This document shows positions 23,601 to 35,760 of a stretch of DNA of 64,000 nt, piece by piece. Each line of letters opens with the position of its first letter. Position 1 is the first letter of the stretch. The position numbers and the translations under genes are program-made. The notes under the pieces were generated by a model that was not told where the DNA came from, ran no database searches, and saw only the letters and a program-made list of their open reading frames with translations. Origin of the DNA: Acanthosoma haemorrhoidale (Eukaryota; Arthropoda; Insecta; Hemiptera; Acanthosomatidae); assembly GCA_930367205.1 (NCBI GenBank), contig OV884012.1, positions 59,169,239-59,233,238 on the forward strand. Reading direction: 5' to 3'.

Positions 23601-25019
23601 AATAATGTGATATGGAAATAAGTATAAAGAAAACCAACTGTTCATAATGAAATCAAAAATAAAATACTTAGAAAGAAAACATTTGAGGATAGTGCGCAGC
23701 TTTAGTTGAAATCCATTAACAACTTTTGATATCTCTATGAATTCTATATTATGAAATGATAAGGTAAACGGAAAAGTCGGTGAATTAAGATGAAAGAAAG
23801 ATATTGAATATCTTCAAATCTATTAATTGGTGATGTTTCGACAAACTGTAATATAGTATTACTACGGTATGAGTACTATTACCCATTAGGGTAAAATAGG
23901 CTTCACACATATTGGGGATCTGACACCATCTTACGCAAGGACCTGATCAGAGTTCTCGATAGGTAATCCATCAATAAATTTGACGAAAATCTATCATTTT
24001 AGTAACAATTTTAGACAATCTATAGACACAACAATTAAAAATCAATAAGACAAAGAAAATTATCTGTGTAATATTTTATACCAACATTCTGTAAGGCTAG
24101 GGATTAAGGACAATGAAAGAAACACTGGACATAAATTATTGGGAAAGCAGATGGTTTAAATTCCAAAAGGAGGCCAAAGTGGAAGAATACAACTGTAGAA
24201 TAATCTTCTGTAGAGAGTTAAGGAGATGAGTTACGTTTTGAAACACTTAACAGTTTCTGTCAAATCAAGGCGAATATTAAGGATTCAAAAATACAGGTGA
24301 AGAGTATACTCTATTCGATTAGATACCATTTTTTCTCTTTCTATCAGCTTCAATAACACTATTAATCTCATTTTTGTAGTAGATATCATATATATAATTG
24401 TATAAGTATAATAATAAGTTTTCATATAGTACGATTGAAAATTAAATGAAAACAAAATATAAACATCATTATAATCTATATTAATTTTTTTTTTAATGTA
24501 AATTATTGCATAAGGGCAATAATAAGAATTCATATAGATTAAATGCTTGATTTTTTTTTCAAATATCGGGTAATGTGTAAAAAATAATTTTGTTTATTTG
24601 TCATATTCACTATACCATTAACTTTAGTCTTAATTTATTTTATTTTTCTATTTTGTTCGTCATTTTACTAATAATGTTCGAAAATTCTTATTTTCTGGTT
24701 ACTATATTATAGGCATGTCATCGCTTGGTATACTACCTTATATTCTAACCAATAACAATAATAACAATTATTTTTCACCTAACTTCCTTGCAAACGAAGA
24801 TATTACTTCCTAAAGCAATGTAAATAAATATATTACACTAAATAGGAAGGGATTAATCGAAGAACAACATAGGTAAATAAACTGCATCACAACGATAAAA
24901 TATTCTTTTAATGGGTATCAGCTTAATTATCATTTAGTATGTACGAAGCAATATATCATTGAAGATAAGCTAAGAGTTTCATTATTTATCCATTTGCATG
25001 CCGGCGGGTTGTTACTTAG
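23601..25019. other. AT-rich spacer
   Basis: Two related blocks sharing AATAATAAG, TTCATATAG and neighbouring bases (about 24408-24428 and 24520-24538) suggest a small local duplication. Nothing coding is seen. Confidence 0.45.
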
Positions 25020-25370
25020 CGTGAATCCAAGATAGGGGAGGGGGTCGGTATGAATCGCGGACTAGATGGCGAGCAGTCCGCACTCTCCTATCGTACAGCT
25101 CAGCGCAGCGGCAGCTGGGGGTGCTCCAAGTCGGCGAGTTATGTCGGGCACAAATCAGGTCTGAGTTACACCGTCTGGCTTGAGTTACGCTACTGAGAAA
25201 CGCAACTTCCCCCTCGGAAGGATAATGAGTCGATTTACGATGGTCCTTGTAAACTTGTCAGCCACTCGTTAGCTCCTCTGCGAACCATAAGCTCCCGATT
25301 TATACTTGGGCCTGTAGTACGACTGCGGGAGCTTCCACCGGATGGAGTGCACTTTACATCAAATCCTTTT
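25020..25370. other. GC-richer island with a CTCF-like core
   Basis: The composition stands out and no frame is open across it. ACTAGATGGCG at 25061-25071 fits the core of the CTCF motif, which is conserved across bilaterians. The island may be a regulatory or boundary element; this is inference from composition and one motif. Confidence 0.35.
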
Positions 25371-25859
25371 AGAAATAATCATCGTATCTAAATGCATATT
25401 GTCGTTGATTTTAGCTTTTATATTTCAGAACATAAACCAAACTATATCAGCTTGATGCTACACATAACAATGCCCATAATCCAAGGCAATATTGTGTAAG
25501 GGCTAGATGATTCAAGTACCAATAGCCCAACCATATATTTCTATAGTTAAAGGATTTTTATTTTCATTAATTATGAACCGATTAAATATTATATTGAAAC
25601 AAGACATGCCATATAACGAAATATAAACAAATTATGGAATAAAGTAATATAATAACAAATCCAACACAAACGAATATGTGCCAGCATATTAAACTTAACT
25701 CTATTGATGACAAATGACCGGTCTAAAAATAGAAAAAACAGGGAAAGGCTTGAGGGTCGGATTTTAGCTACCGGAAAAAACAGGAAGGTCTAAGGTGAGC
25801 GACGAGGGCAATTAAGATAATTGGGGTTACTTGCCTGTACCGGTGTGCAGGATAATGGA

Positions 25860-25905
25860 ATGTAAGGCGAAGCTATAAAACAATTAGACGGATAACCAAT
25901 CGGAC
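25860..25905. repeat. short repeat shared with 50888-50930
   Basis: About 43 bp (GCGAAGCTATAAA..., ending CGGACACAG) matches 50888-50930 at roughly 80% in the same orientation. The family is unknown; flanking similarity fades quickly. Confidence 0.4.
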
Positions 25906-26534
25906 ACAGACAGCACCATAGCAACGAAGCTGGTAGCCATCCATACCTGTAAGAGGTCGTATAGGAGAAACGTGAAACCATAAAAAAACAAAAAAAAAAG
26001 ACGGGGCAGATTGGTCCCCAAACAGTGGTGGGGATAACTTTGATACAATCCTCCAACATTGCTGTATGTCTGTCTGTTTCTACCAGTGCTAACTATTAAA
26101 TTAATTAGTGGAAGGAACATCAAAATCGACTTCCCGAAAAAGGTCTTCATATTTTATTGTATTATTTTAATTGCATTTGAGTACGAAATGAGTTGCTTGG
26201 AAAGTAAAGGTACAGTTTCCAGGGACTCTTCATCGTTTGTTGATTACAAATTGTTAAACAAATGATTAGCTTCTTACTACTTATTCAATGATCGGGAAAA
26301 GCTACCCGATATTTTTCCGATGATGTTAAACAGGGTTAGCAATTATAAATTTCATTTTTCCCCAATTGGTTTTCACTTGTTGTAATTGTATTTTCACTAA
26401 AAACTACCGAGTACACTTCGATATTGTAACTTTAAAACTTCAGACTTACAGAATCATTTGTTGAATATTCAGAGGGACTGAAAAAATACGATTGAAAGCA
26501 TAACTTTCGCCTTCTATCCAGTCTTTGCGCACGA

Positions 26535-26549
26535 CCCCCCCCCCCCCCC
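26535..26549. repeat. poly-C tract (15)
   Basis: An uninterrupted C run preceded by CGA and followed by CGA. A similar 13 bp run at 46964-46976 has the same three-base flanks. Confidence 0.9.
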
Positions 26550-26940
26550 GAAATTGAAGTCACCGACAGGAATACCTTTAGCATCAATATTTTGATGCCA
26601 AATGCCAAAAAGCCTCACTTAAGTCTTGAGTTTCTGGTTCTGTTTTGGGTTATTTTGTTGCGCTGGGAATGTTGTTGGTCTTTTTAATTTCATCATAATT
26701 GATAGGTTTCAATAATATAGGTATACTCGTATAATATGTTGGCGAAGTCTCTAGTCCACACATGAGTTCTCAAAGGTGATAAGTGAATAATTATGCGAAA
26801 ACAACAAATGTCAAATCTAAACAATCACTTAGCTTAGTGATAAAGAAGTGTTTCGTCATGAATACTAAATATATAATATTTACATAATTAGATATACTTG
26901 TTTTCAAAATTGTAATCATATAAATTATATTTTGGATAAT

Positions 26941-27040
26941 TATGGTTGAAGATGCCTGAACAGGCGAAACGTAGACTGTTTAGATATGACTTAGGTCTCA
27001 ATAAAAATATTAAGAAGACGCTCAAGCTTTATTAAAACAA
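26941..27040 (+). mobile_element. Penelope-like 3' motif (candidate)
   Basis: TTGAAGA, a short hairpin (GCCTG at 26954-26958, CAGGC at 26961-26965) and GAAACG follow one another, then CAATAAAAATATT about 30 bp on. This resembles the hammerhead-type motif (CUGANGA, stem II, GAAAC) found at ends of Penelope-like retroelements. The first base of the CUGANGA box is T instead of C and an extra T precedes the stem, so it would not be an active ribozyme. No reverse transcriptase is attached. The assignment rests on motif memory only. Confidence 0.35.
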
Positions 27041-29694
27041 ACCACAGCGAAAATAAGCCCATGTAAACGTCTCTTATCTAACAACAACCTGGAAAATAAG
27101 ATTAAACGTCTAGAATTATATTCGAAATTCTTATCTCACGCCGATGTCAGAAAACATATTATCCATTATTTGTGATATTTGGCTTTTCCATGTTAGATAT
27201 TTAAAAAATATAATTAATTTTCAAGCCCACACTACATAGTATCATACTTTTTCCTACTCTCTAGTGATGGAAAGTAAATTACACAAAATTGAGTGAATGG
27301 ATATTATTTATTATCCTGAACACCTGATCAAATTTATACCTAAGTAATTAATAGTTAAATTACTTTGCTAACTGCCTTGTATTTTTCATATATTTATACT
27401 TAAATATACATATACTTAAATGAAAGTAGTGTCGAACGTTTAACCACTTTCTCTTTTGTAAAATACTATATAATGATATATAAACACTGGCTTTCTTTGT
27501 TTTGTGCCCTTTTTTAATACCTGCTATTTTCTAATACCGCTGTTGTTGTAAATATTATTTATTTATTGAAGCGACAAGTAGTGAGTTCCATAAAACGGTA
27601 TCTTTATCTTTATTATTATATGAAGAGTAGATAAAAAAACTCATTCGTCGAGTGCCTTATTATCAGCCCCGCACACAAGCTTAGAAAGTATAGCTATTAA
27701 TATATAAAGTAAAGCAGAACATGTCATTTTTCTATGATAATATCAAGGTTTGGACACATTGTTTTTAGGGTTTCGTTGGGTTTTTTTTCCAAACCTGAAA
27801 GCCTTCTACTTTTACACGTGTTTCTGTCTGTTCAGGTGACTGTTTGTGGGTGCCTCGTTGTCAGAGACCTAGAATTTTACTTGGCGGTTGATGTTGAAAG
27901 TACATACAAAATACTGCCACCTCCATAAAAAATATTAAGGTTAAGACATCAGATAACGGACATCCTTAACTAATTAACTTATATGTAAAATGCAGTCATC
28001 TATAAAAAACACAATTAAGTGACATTAAATACTTGGTGGTAAACAATGTTTTAATCTTTAATTTTTAGTAAGCTATCAAATTAAAGACGACTTGATTGAC
28101 ACCTTTTGTTTTGTTTTTAAATCTATAGTTGCAAAACGTCACAGTTTTAACTGAATCAGTGATCTCTTTGCGTGTTGAATTACATTTTGTGTCCTTGAAC
28201 CAAATATTTGATTTAATGATGATGCTAAAATAAATGCTTCATAAAAAAATAAAAATAAAGAGTCATTAATAAATTAATTTCTAATTACAAATTATTGGCC
28301 TAAGAATGATTAGAGCATGAAATTAATGACAGTAATATTATGTCATAAAAATTTAATCATGAATGATATCCTAGCATGGATGTTTCACTTGATGCCTCAC
28401 TGAATCTAAAAATAAAATCAACCTCATGAGATATAAGGAAGGACAATGGAGACGGTGTCATGGAAAAGTTAGTATGTAAGTCATTAAATGTGGATTTTAC
28501 AGGGACTAATAAAACAAATATGTTATTATTTATGTTAATACACCAATGTTATCTTTTGTCATTGATTAAAACTTAGCTACTTACGATTTATATTTAATGC
28601 CCTTCCCATGCTATTGGCTTTACTTCTTACTACCTGATGGGGGGAGGGGCAACTTTGGATACCAAAATGCAATTCTCCTTCCCCGTTTCGAAACTGATCC
28701 GGGTCACTAGCAGAAGGCAATGAGAAGATCGAGAAGGTGAAAGGGCGGAGGGATTTTAATGTTATAGAGGGCCAAGCTGAAATTCGACACTTGAAAACAA
28801 ATTATTGAAAGCAGAAACAAGGCAAACAAAAATGGTTTACCCATTAAGCAAATAAACAAATGAAATTAATAACTTAAACCTAAATAATTAAGTTTAGCGA
28901 AATATTCAGTAAAGCTGGCATGAAAGAAAAAAAAAACAACATTTGGCAAAGGTAAATGTAAATATATTTGCCTTTCATATTTCTTAATTAGCAAATCCTT
29001 ATATTGAGAAAAGCAGTTTGAAATACAAGGATCAACTAGGCATGATACGGATAGCCCATAATAACTTACAGTTTTCTAACAAAAATAACTGATATGAATT
29101 TATAAATATAATAAATCTATTACAACAATAAATATATACACGCATCCAATACTTACATAAAACAACAAACACGTGTGTATGCGCGTCCACAAGCACACAT
29201 GTATTTAATATATATGAAAATGGTAATAGATAAAAATAATTTTTAGATTAAATAATATGGTAGTGTAACCTTAAAATATTATGCTATAATTGGAATGATC
29301 CAAGAGACAAACACATTTCATGAGTTTTATAAATTAATCAATTAAATGTCATTCTTACATTAAGTGACACATGAAAAGAGATAACAGTTGAGTTAACCAA
29401 CCTGAATGTTATGCTTTATTTAAAATCCTGTTTCTATTTCTATGTACTATAATTTTGCATTTTTCAGATTACTAAATAATTTCTAAATGTGTTCGTGAAA
29501 AGAATTTATATTATATACATAAAAACACATGCAGAAAATTAATAATGAATTCGCCTTATAACTGGGTTCAAATATTAAATATATATAAATAAATATGATA
29601 AATATAAACAAAAATACGCATTATTGACGAAAGTATCAATGGAGCAAGATCCTACAGATTATTATTGTTAATAAATAAATAAAGCACAGTACTG
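27041..29694. other. AT-rich spacer with one short repeat and one GC-richer patch
   Basis: 27755-27890 resembles 31645-31745 and is listed separately. 28625-28780 is GC-richer without a frame. The remainder is very AT-rich with no recognisable feature. Confidence 0.5.
27755..27890 (+). repeat. dispersed repeat R8, copy 1
   Basis: GGGTTTCGTTGG, a T-rich run, then CCAAACCTGAAAGCC and later GACCTAGA are matched in the same order at 31645-31745. A third, weaker match is at 48745-48870. A 64-codon plus-strand ORF (27734-27928) covers this copy, and its peptide (SLGFFSKPESLL) resembles that of the second (SLVCFSKPKTFL). It may be a fragment of an unknown coding mobile element. Confidence 0.4.
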
Positions 29695-30015
29695 ATTGAC
29701 GGCTTCATTGGGTACCCAAGCTGGCAGCTGGGACACACGCGGCGCTTGTGTTGCTAATAACCGATGGCATCGATGGCAGGCAATCGATTAGTGGTGGTTG
29801 AGCGAGTCCTCACTGCTACGACTTTCAAGACGAACTCATCCGATTACGACCGAGACGAATTGTGATATCGACAAAGCGAAATCGATAATGAGTGCGATCG
29901 ATAGTTTGATAGTCCAAGTGTGAGGAATAGCACCTTCCCGTTCGATAGACTAAGTTGGACAGACGATCGTAGCCCTTCATGAGCCTTATTACAACGTGTA
30001 CTTTGGCCGTTCACC
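29695..30015. promoter_or_regulatory. GC-richer island with four ATCGAT sites
   Basis: ATCGAT occurs at 29769-29774, 29783-29788, 29881-29886 and 29897-29902. At this base composition one would expect about 0.05 in such a span. In Drosophila this sequence is the core of the DREF and BEAF-32 sites found at housekeeping promoters and boundaries. There is no ORF in the island and no TATA box that decides a direction. Promoter or boundary function is inferred; clustered sites in a decayed repeat are the alternative. Confidence 0.45.
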
Positions 30016-30278
30016 ATAAACACTGGACACTGGATTACTCACTAACACTATGATATGAAGGACAATTCACATCTAAATGGACTTAACAATGTAAACAAAT
30101 GACATTTTTTCACTGGTTAAACACAACTTATCTTTCAATGAACTGAATTGAATATTTCTCTTTTCTGATAATTAAACTAAAATCTTTCTGCCATTAACAA
30201 ATCATCCCCCAATGAAATAAGAAAACAAAAACTTTACGAGAGAATTTCGAATTGAATTACAATAGGTTAAAACATTTC

Positions 30279-30299
30279 TTTTTTTTTTTTTTTTTTTTT
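30279..30299. repeat. T run (21)
   Basis: An uninterrupted T run ending at an A-rich stretch. It may be the tail of an old minus-strand retroposon, but no body is recognisable to its right. Confidence 0.85.
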
Positions 30300-30365
30300 A
30301 AAACAAAAAAAATACAAAACAACTATTATTTTAATGTTAAAGGCCTTAACACTACCTATAGAAAA

Positions 30366-30422
<57 letters not shown>
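30366..30422. repeat. compound microsatellite (CT)n(AT)n(T)n
   Basis: A CT run, an AT run and a T run join without a break, just before the SINE-like repeat. Confidence 0.95.
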
Positions 30423-30429
30423 GCACCCT

Positions 30430-30628
30430 CGGTAGACTCACTACTTTCCTGATTCCACCCGCCTCCTTTGGGCATTCCGCACCCTATATCCTTCTCATAC
30501 ATCCTTCAAATGGGGGGACTCCCCTTAGTGAAAGGCACTCATTAGCTCAAAATAATTTTCCTTTTTTTTTTCCACATCCTATTTTTATAAGTTTGAGAGC
30601 TAAGGGGAAAAAAAAAAAAAAAAAAAAA
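30430..30628 (+). mobile_element. SINE-like repeat R6, copy 1, poly-A
   Basis: About 180 bp followed by a poly-A run (30608-30628). The reverse complement is at 46610-46780 with high identity: shared blocks include GATTCCACCCGCCTCCTTT, CCCTATATCCTTCTCATA and CTCCCCTTAGTGAAAGGCAC. Both copies end with GAGAGCTAAG plus A. The tail indicates spread by reverse transcription. I see no tRNA-type A or B box, so it may be a SINE or the 3' end of a LINE. The high identity makes it one of the youngest repeats here. Confidence 0.7.
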
Positions 30629-30989
30629 TACTTACAACCTTTTCCATGCCAATGCCTCTTTTGAATGATCACTCAATCATTTACTTGTAATAAAACAAAA
30701 ATATTTTCCTACCGCACTAAGTAGGGTATGAAATCAAGCATCTTGACGGTGATTGCAAATGTAATGTTGGGTCATGTGTGAACTATAATTAACTGAAGTC
30801 ATTCAAACATTATCATTCATTATGTGAGACATCACATTTGACTTGATTTTTTTAGTTAAAGGACTCGCTATTTTTGGACAGTAACAACACTTTTTTTTGT
30901 TCAAGCAACCACATTCTGTGCAGCGTGGATTTCTCAAAATATTTATTGACACCATTTCAACAATTTCACTTTATAAACTGATTCCCTTT

Positions 30990-31300
30990 GCACCGGGTCG
31001 GGTTTAAAGGCACTTACCGTTGGAAAATGGGCGGTGACAGGATACGCTAGGACCGACTCGAAGTCAAATGTTCTGCAATAGCGGGTGAATGGTATTTGTC
31101 AGAGGGTCGTGGATCGATTAGGAAATGAGCAATGCTTTGGAGCAAAGAGTTTCTTAATGGTGAGGAAGCGGGGCGGATATAGAGAAGCGGGTACAATGGG
31201 AAGATATATAAATGGCGGTTAGCGGCCGCTCCGGGGAGGGGCTCCCCGAATGCTCTTTAACAGTTGAGTTATGGGCTCTTCATTGATTTATATTCCATTC
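30990..31300. promoter_or_regulatory. GC-richer island with TATA-like box, palindrome and GC hairpin
   Basis: TATATAAAT at 31205-31213 is followed by the palindrome AGCGGCCGCT (31221-31230) and at once by a hairpin with a 7 bp stem (CGGGGAG at 31232-31238, CTCCCCG at 31242-31248) and GGG loop. The arrangement is promoter-like on the plus strand, with the structures near where transcription would start. No coding frame follows. Role inferred only. Confidence 0.35.
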
Positions 31301-31644
31301 TAGGGGTCCTCAAAAATGTCTCTTGTAGTTAGGAGTAGAGAGAAAAAGAAATAGAAGAAAGAAAACAGAAACTTGTTTTTCTCTTTCCTCCTAAAGCCAC
31401 TTAGTAACCCTTGGTCCTTTACACAAAGGCTACATGGGATGTAGCTTAGATGTAATTTTTTGATATATTGTAGGCATCGATGCGAGACATAATTATTCGG
31501 ATGTATTTATGCTGCAATGATCAAGAAAGGGAATTTTTTTTGTCATTCTTTTGGGCCCTCGTTTACTTCACCATGGACATTGTGTTCGGAATTTCCAACA
31601 TTCCGGAGAGAAAAGGAAACTTAATGACCATCTAGGCTTAGTTC

Positions 31645-31745
31645 TAGGTCTTTTTAAGGTTTCGTTGGTTTGTTTTTCAAAACCAAAAACCTTTCTGCCC
31701 GTACTGGTCGTTGTGATTCCAATGTTTGACCTAGAGACGTGACGT
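31645..31745 (+). repeat. dispersed repeat R8, copy 2
   Basis: Partner of 27755-27890 (shared blocks AAGGTTTCGTTGG, CCAAAAACC, TTTGACCTAGA). The flanking 63-codon plus-strand ORF (31551-31742) is unrecognised. Confidence 0.4.
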
Positions 31746-32349
31746 TTCAAATGGAAATTTCATATGAGAAAACCAACGACAAGAAATGAAAAACTTACAA
31801 ATCCATGCAACATGATTGTCTCATTATCCATTTGGCAATTAAAACCAGTAACCAATTCTAAAGACTGGAAAATACTAATACGTAAATATTAAAACGAAAA
31901 TACTTATAGACTTACAAACCATAAACGTGAATAGACACCAATGTGCTAGCAGATGCAAAAGAGGCATAGGTGAAGCAATGGGCTGAGGTTAGGCATCGTT
32001 TACTTAACAAGCATTGAGTACGAAAACAGAGCATGCGTAATACCAAATGGGATAACACCAAAGCAATCTCAAGTAATCATTCGATTAAAAATAGGAAACA
32101 CTAGGCCTACTCATATGTCCCTTCTCCATTCTTCACACAATCGCTGAGTTACGAAATCCCAAACTGCTTGACAGAGAACCGCACTAACAGAACGACCCTG
32201 TGAAAAACTCATTGAACTTCAATCGAAGAATCGGCTTCTACCAACAAATTGAAACGGAAAACATTGTCACTAATAGTCATTGATACGATGTATCAATAAG
32301 ACATTAAATGAAAAAACCTAACGAGAAAGAACCATTCAAACTGAAGCAA

Positions 32350-32835
32350 GCATTTATCTGTATATAATAAACATAAAAGTCAGGAAATATAAAATACTGG
32401 ATGAGTAAATCGTTCTCAGAATAACGAGCCACACTTTGGGTGGTGAGATGGTGTTGGAATAAAAGAGCTTTGAAGGTTCGTGGGGATGAAGAATGACGGA
32501 TATTAGGATAGAGAATTCCAGCGGGTAGTGGAGCAAGCAAGAAAGGACCGCTCGTATGCAGCAGTTTTGGATGGGCAGTCACAAAGACACGTATAGGAGA
32601 CTCATGGAAGATCAGAAACACGGGATTTTGTGTTCCGGGAGTGGACGATAGTTTTGAACTGTACAATATAGTATAAATAAGAGGGTGAAGCGCATTGATA
32701 ATTTTAAAAATTAATGAACGGATGAAAAATTGAAATGAAGAGCCACTCTAACTCGGCGTAGAGGCGAGAGACATGAGACCGCCGCGGGGTCCCAAAGACA
32801 AATCTAACGAAGCTATTTATGTTTGGCACAAGGCA
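32350..32835 (-). mobile_element. LINE-C (LC) 3' fragment
   Basis: The minus strand encodes the end of a LINE reverse-transcriptase protein: GTPRRSHVSRLYAELEWL, then GPFLLAPLPAG and the closing SSSPRTFKALLFQHHL. That order (R..HV..LY..L.WL, then a WN.LP-type end) fits ORF2 C-termini of CR1/L2-like or related LINEs. The stretch aligns with 38540-38830 in the same orientation. One 120-codon piece (32304-32666) is open; the rest is broken. The exact clade is uncertain. Confidence 0.65.
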
Positions 32836-33159
32836 CTAATGACTTACTGGCCGGATGCATAGATTACTGTTCGGACGCTGAGGTTTTTGACGATCGTCCT
32901 ACACGATTGAGGAAACAAGATTTGTCAGAGGTCTGAAACCATGCCAATCAAGTCAAGGTTCCAGATGTGCAGTCAAGTTTCCTGAAAAGGAATAAATAAG
33001 TATATAACTGTTATGACCACATTATAAAAACTTCAAATTAAATATAATTCTGAATAATTTTTTTTTTATGTATAAATAACTGATGATTTTTTTACTTTAG
33101 GTAAAATGAATATGGACATTGCAATGGTGGGTGAAGACATTAGCTGACATTATCTTCAT

Positions 33160-33680
33160 TCTGGGACTAAGTAAGGGACCTTCCTAGAATGTCAAAATGG
33201 GGCATTGTCGAATTGAATTGTGGAATAGACTTGAGGAGACAGAGAAGACGTTGGCGTTAATCAGTAAGGTAAGCGCTTCAAAGACCTACGGCTAAGGGGG
33301 CAATCAGGAAGAGACAGAAGCGGCAGGCGAGGAAGATGACATCCGAATGAAAAGAGGCCATTATAAGGTTACAACAATAGGGAGGGGGTTATAAACAAAG
33401 CCTTGTTGTCCCGCCACCCTACATCTCCGAGCGGGGGCATTGTCCCATCGACGCCATTATTCGCATTCAAACTTGTCTTGTAAGATGCCCATCAGAATAA
33501 TTAAGGAGGCAGGATCCCTAGGAGGCAACCTTTATCTGACTATAATAATTGAATCCACCCGCCTATCGGGAATCAATGCCTGCGACCCTTCGGACGATAG
33601 GGAAACACCCTATAGGGCTAAACCACGGTCAGCATGGGTCAGATACTCACTATCAGAAACTTATTCAATGATATAACAGA
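33160..33680. other. GC-richer non-coding island
   Basis: A 500 bp patch with G-rich runs (33295-33310, 33380-33395, 33430-33438) and short motifs such as AACAAAGCCTTGTTGT. A 78-codon plus-strand ORF (33440-33676) is unrecognised. It may be an enhancer; nothing proves it. Confidence 0.35.
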
Positions 33681-35760
33681 CCATATTATTATTTGACTTT
33701 TCATCATAAAAAGCTTAGTCAGTGATATTGTATTACACTTGCAACTATCATATATATTTAATAAATCGTCACATGGAAGTGTAAAATGAAATTCTCGTGG
33801 ATGTTTAACCGTTAAAATTTTAAATAAACCGTTTCTTTTACCTTGATTTATTCCTAATATAGCATACATACTCGCAGTTCTCGAATCAGTCCACTGTAGG
33901 CCACATTTGTTTACTGGTAGGTCGTCGTTGGAAAAATCCCGCGTTGAGACTGAGCTCTCCAAGAGAGAAATATTTAACTGTATATAGTAGCCGCCATGAA
34001 ATTAGAATCGCGAGAACCCACAATGCATGTGTACTACTTCTCTTCTATCCACGTGATCTGTTTACTTCGATAATGTCGATTAAGCAATAAGCAAATTAGT
34101 GATCAGACCCCCGCGTGTATGTGGCGCACCGCACCAAGTACCATGCAAGCTTCATGCACAAGCGTCTAATTTCGTGACGGCGACTGTAGGTTTAACTATT
34201 CAAATATTTTGTCACGCATATTAAAATTTATTATTAAGTCGTCTTACTGCTGACAGTTTGTGAAATAACCTTTTATTGTGCTGGGTGAAACCTATCTAAT
34301 TGTATAGCTTGACGATTGCAGTGAGTTGTTTGTTAAAACAGCAAGATCCCAGACTGTATATGGTTTGCAGCATAATTTCTTTATTTGTTTGGTCATTTTT
34401 AATTAAAAGAAATAGTTAGTTGTATGAAAAACTGAAGATATGTTACTGAGGGCTTGGATTGGGAATAGTGAGCTTTATAGAAGCTTTTAGAACCAAACGT
34501 TTACGTGGATGAAACAAAAAATAGGGAACTCATCTAGTAAAAATGTAGAAGCATGAAGCTTGCATGAGCATAAGCATAACATAAAACAAATTAAATATAA
34601 GAACATGAGTTATGCTGCGCCCAGGTGAGGGTAAGTAGACTGTATTAGTCAAACAAAGGATTCTTTCCTTTTATAACTACAACCTGCATGAGCGTGTAAT
34701 ACGAATTGTAATTCTGAAAGGATAAGGTTATGAGGATAATTTGGAATTAAGAGGATTCGTTACTTAACGTTTCTGTCACAAGTCGATCTTTACAACGAAG
34801 AGTTCTCCATTTCGTTCTATCACAGACACATTAATCGTCTTAACTACAAGGCAAATACAAATGCGCACAGAGTGATCAGGACTGCATATCGAGAAGTACT
34901 TGGTCCTCATAAATATGGGAAAGGTCCGAGACGGACTCAGGCGTTGCACGTACCAACCCAGCAAGGGGTCGAGGGAAATTCAATTACAATTTTATTAACA
35001 ATTGCTCCCTAAACACTTAAAGATACCAAACAGAACCGATACTAAGATTCATTACCGTTAAACGTAGACCATTGACGCTAATGTCAACACCTTTTAAGGT
35101 AAATCTATACTCCTATAGAATTACTTACTTCATTCGATGGTGAACGGATTCTCCATCTCCTTTCAGACTTCCTTGGTAACCTTTACCTTAAAAACCTATT
35201 ATTTTCTCTTTACAATTTTATTGTACATTTTGTGGATCCTGCACGTTATCTACTATGCAACAAATTTTTTTTCCGGTTCTCAGTGGCCTGTTTTGGTACT
35301 CTCATCTCATGAATTAATCCAAATATCCTAAAATACACAAACACCACACAAATCTTCTCTCTTAGTGATGTAATATCGAATTTCTGTAAGCCAGAATTTT
35401 ATTTATCCATTTACTCAACATTGTTAATAATGGGGGGGGGGTATAACCAGCACGATCAACGATCTATTTTCCAATGGCGATTGGCGCCAAGAACGGGCTC
35501 CACTAGGAACATTGAGCTGTAGTGAATCTGTTTTGAAAACTCTGGTTCATGAAATTAAGGATAAACTTATGTAGACCATACCGCCTTATTTAGCATCTAT
35601 TTGGTTGACATTAGGATTTTATTTCTTACCACTTTCTATGCTTACCAATAATTGATTTTTTTATATATTTTGAAAGGGTTGGTTACGAGACAGGTGCATT
35701 CGTAATAGGTTATACTGAAATGCAGTTTTTAAATGTTATATCAAAGTCTTATATAATTCC
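33681..35760. other. spacer, nothing recognised
   Basis: The 107-codon minus ORF (33639-33962) and other short ones do not resemble a family. A 10 bp G run lies at 35432-35441. Confidence 0.5.

Noticed and set aside
34142..34566. 16 bp inverted match CATGCAAGCTTCATGC at 34142-34157 and 34551-34566
   Set aside because: The match does not extend beyond 16 bp, and a few exact 16-mers are expected by chance among all pairs in the window.
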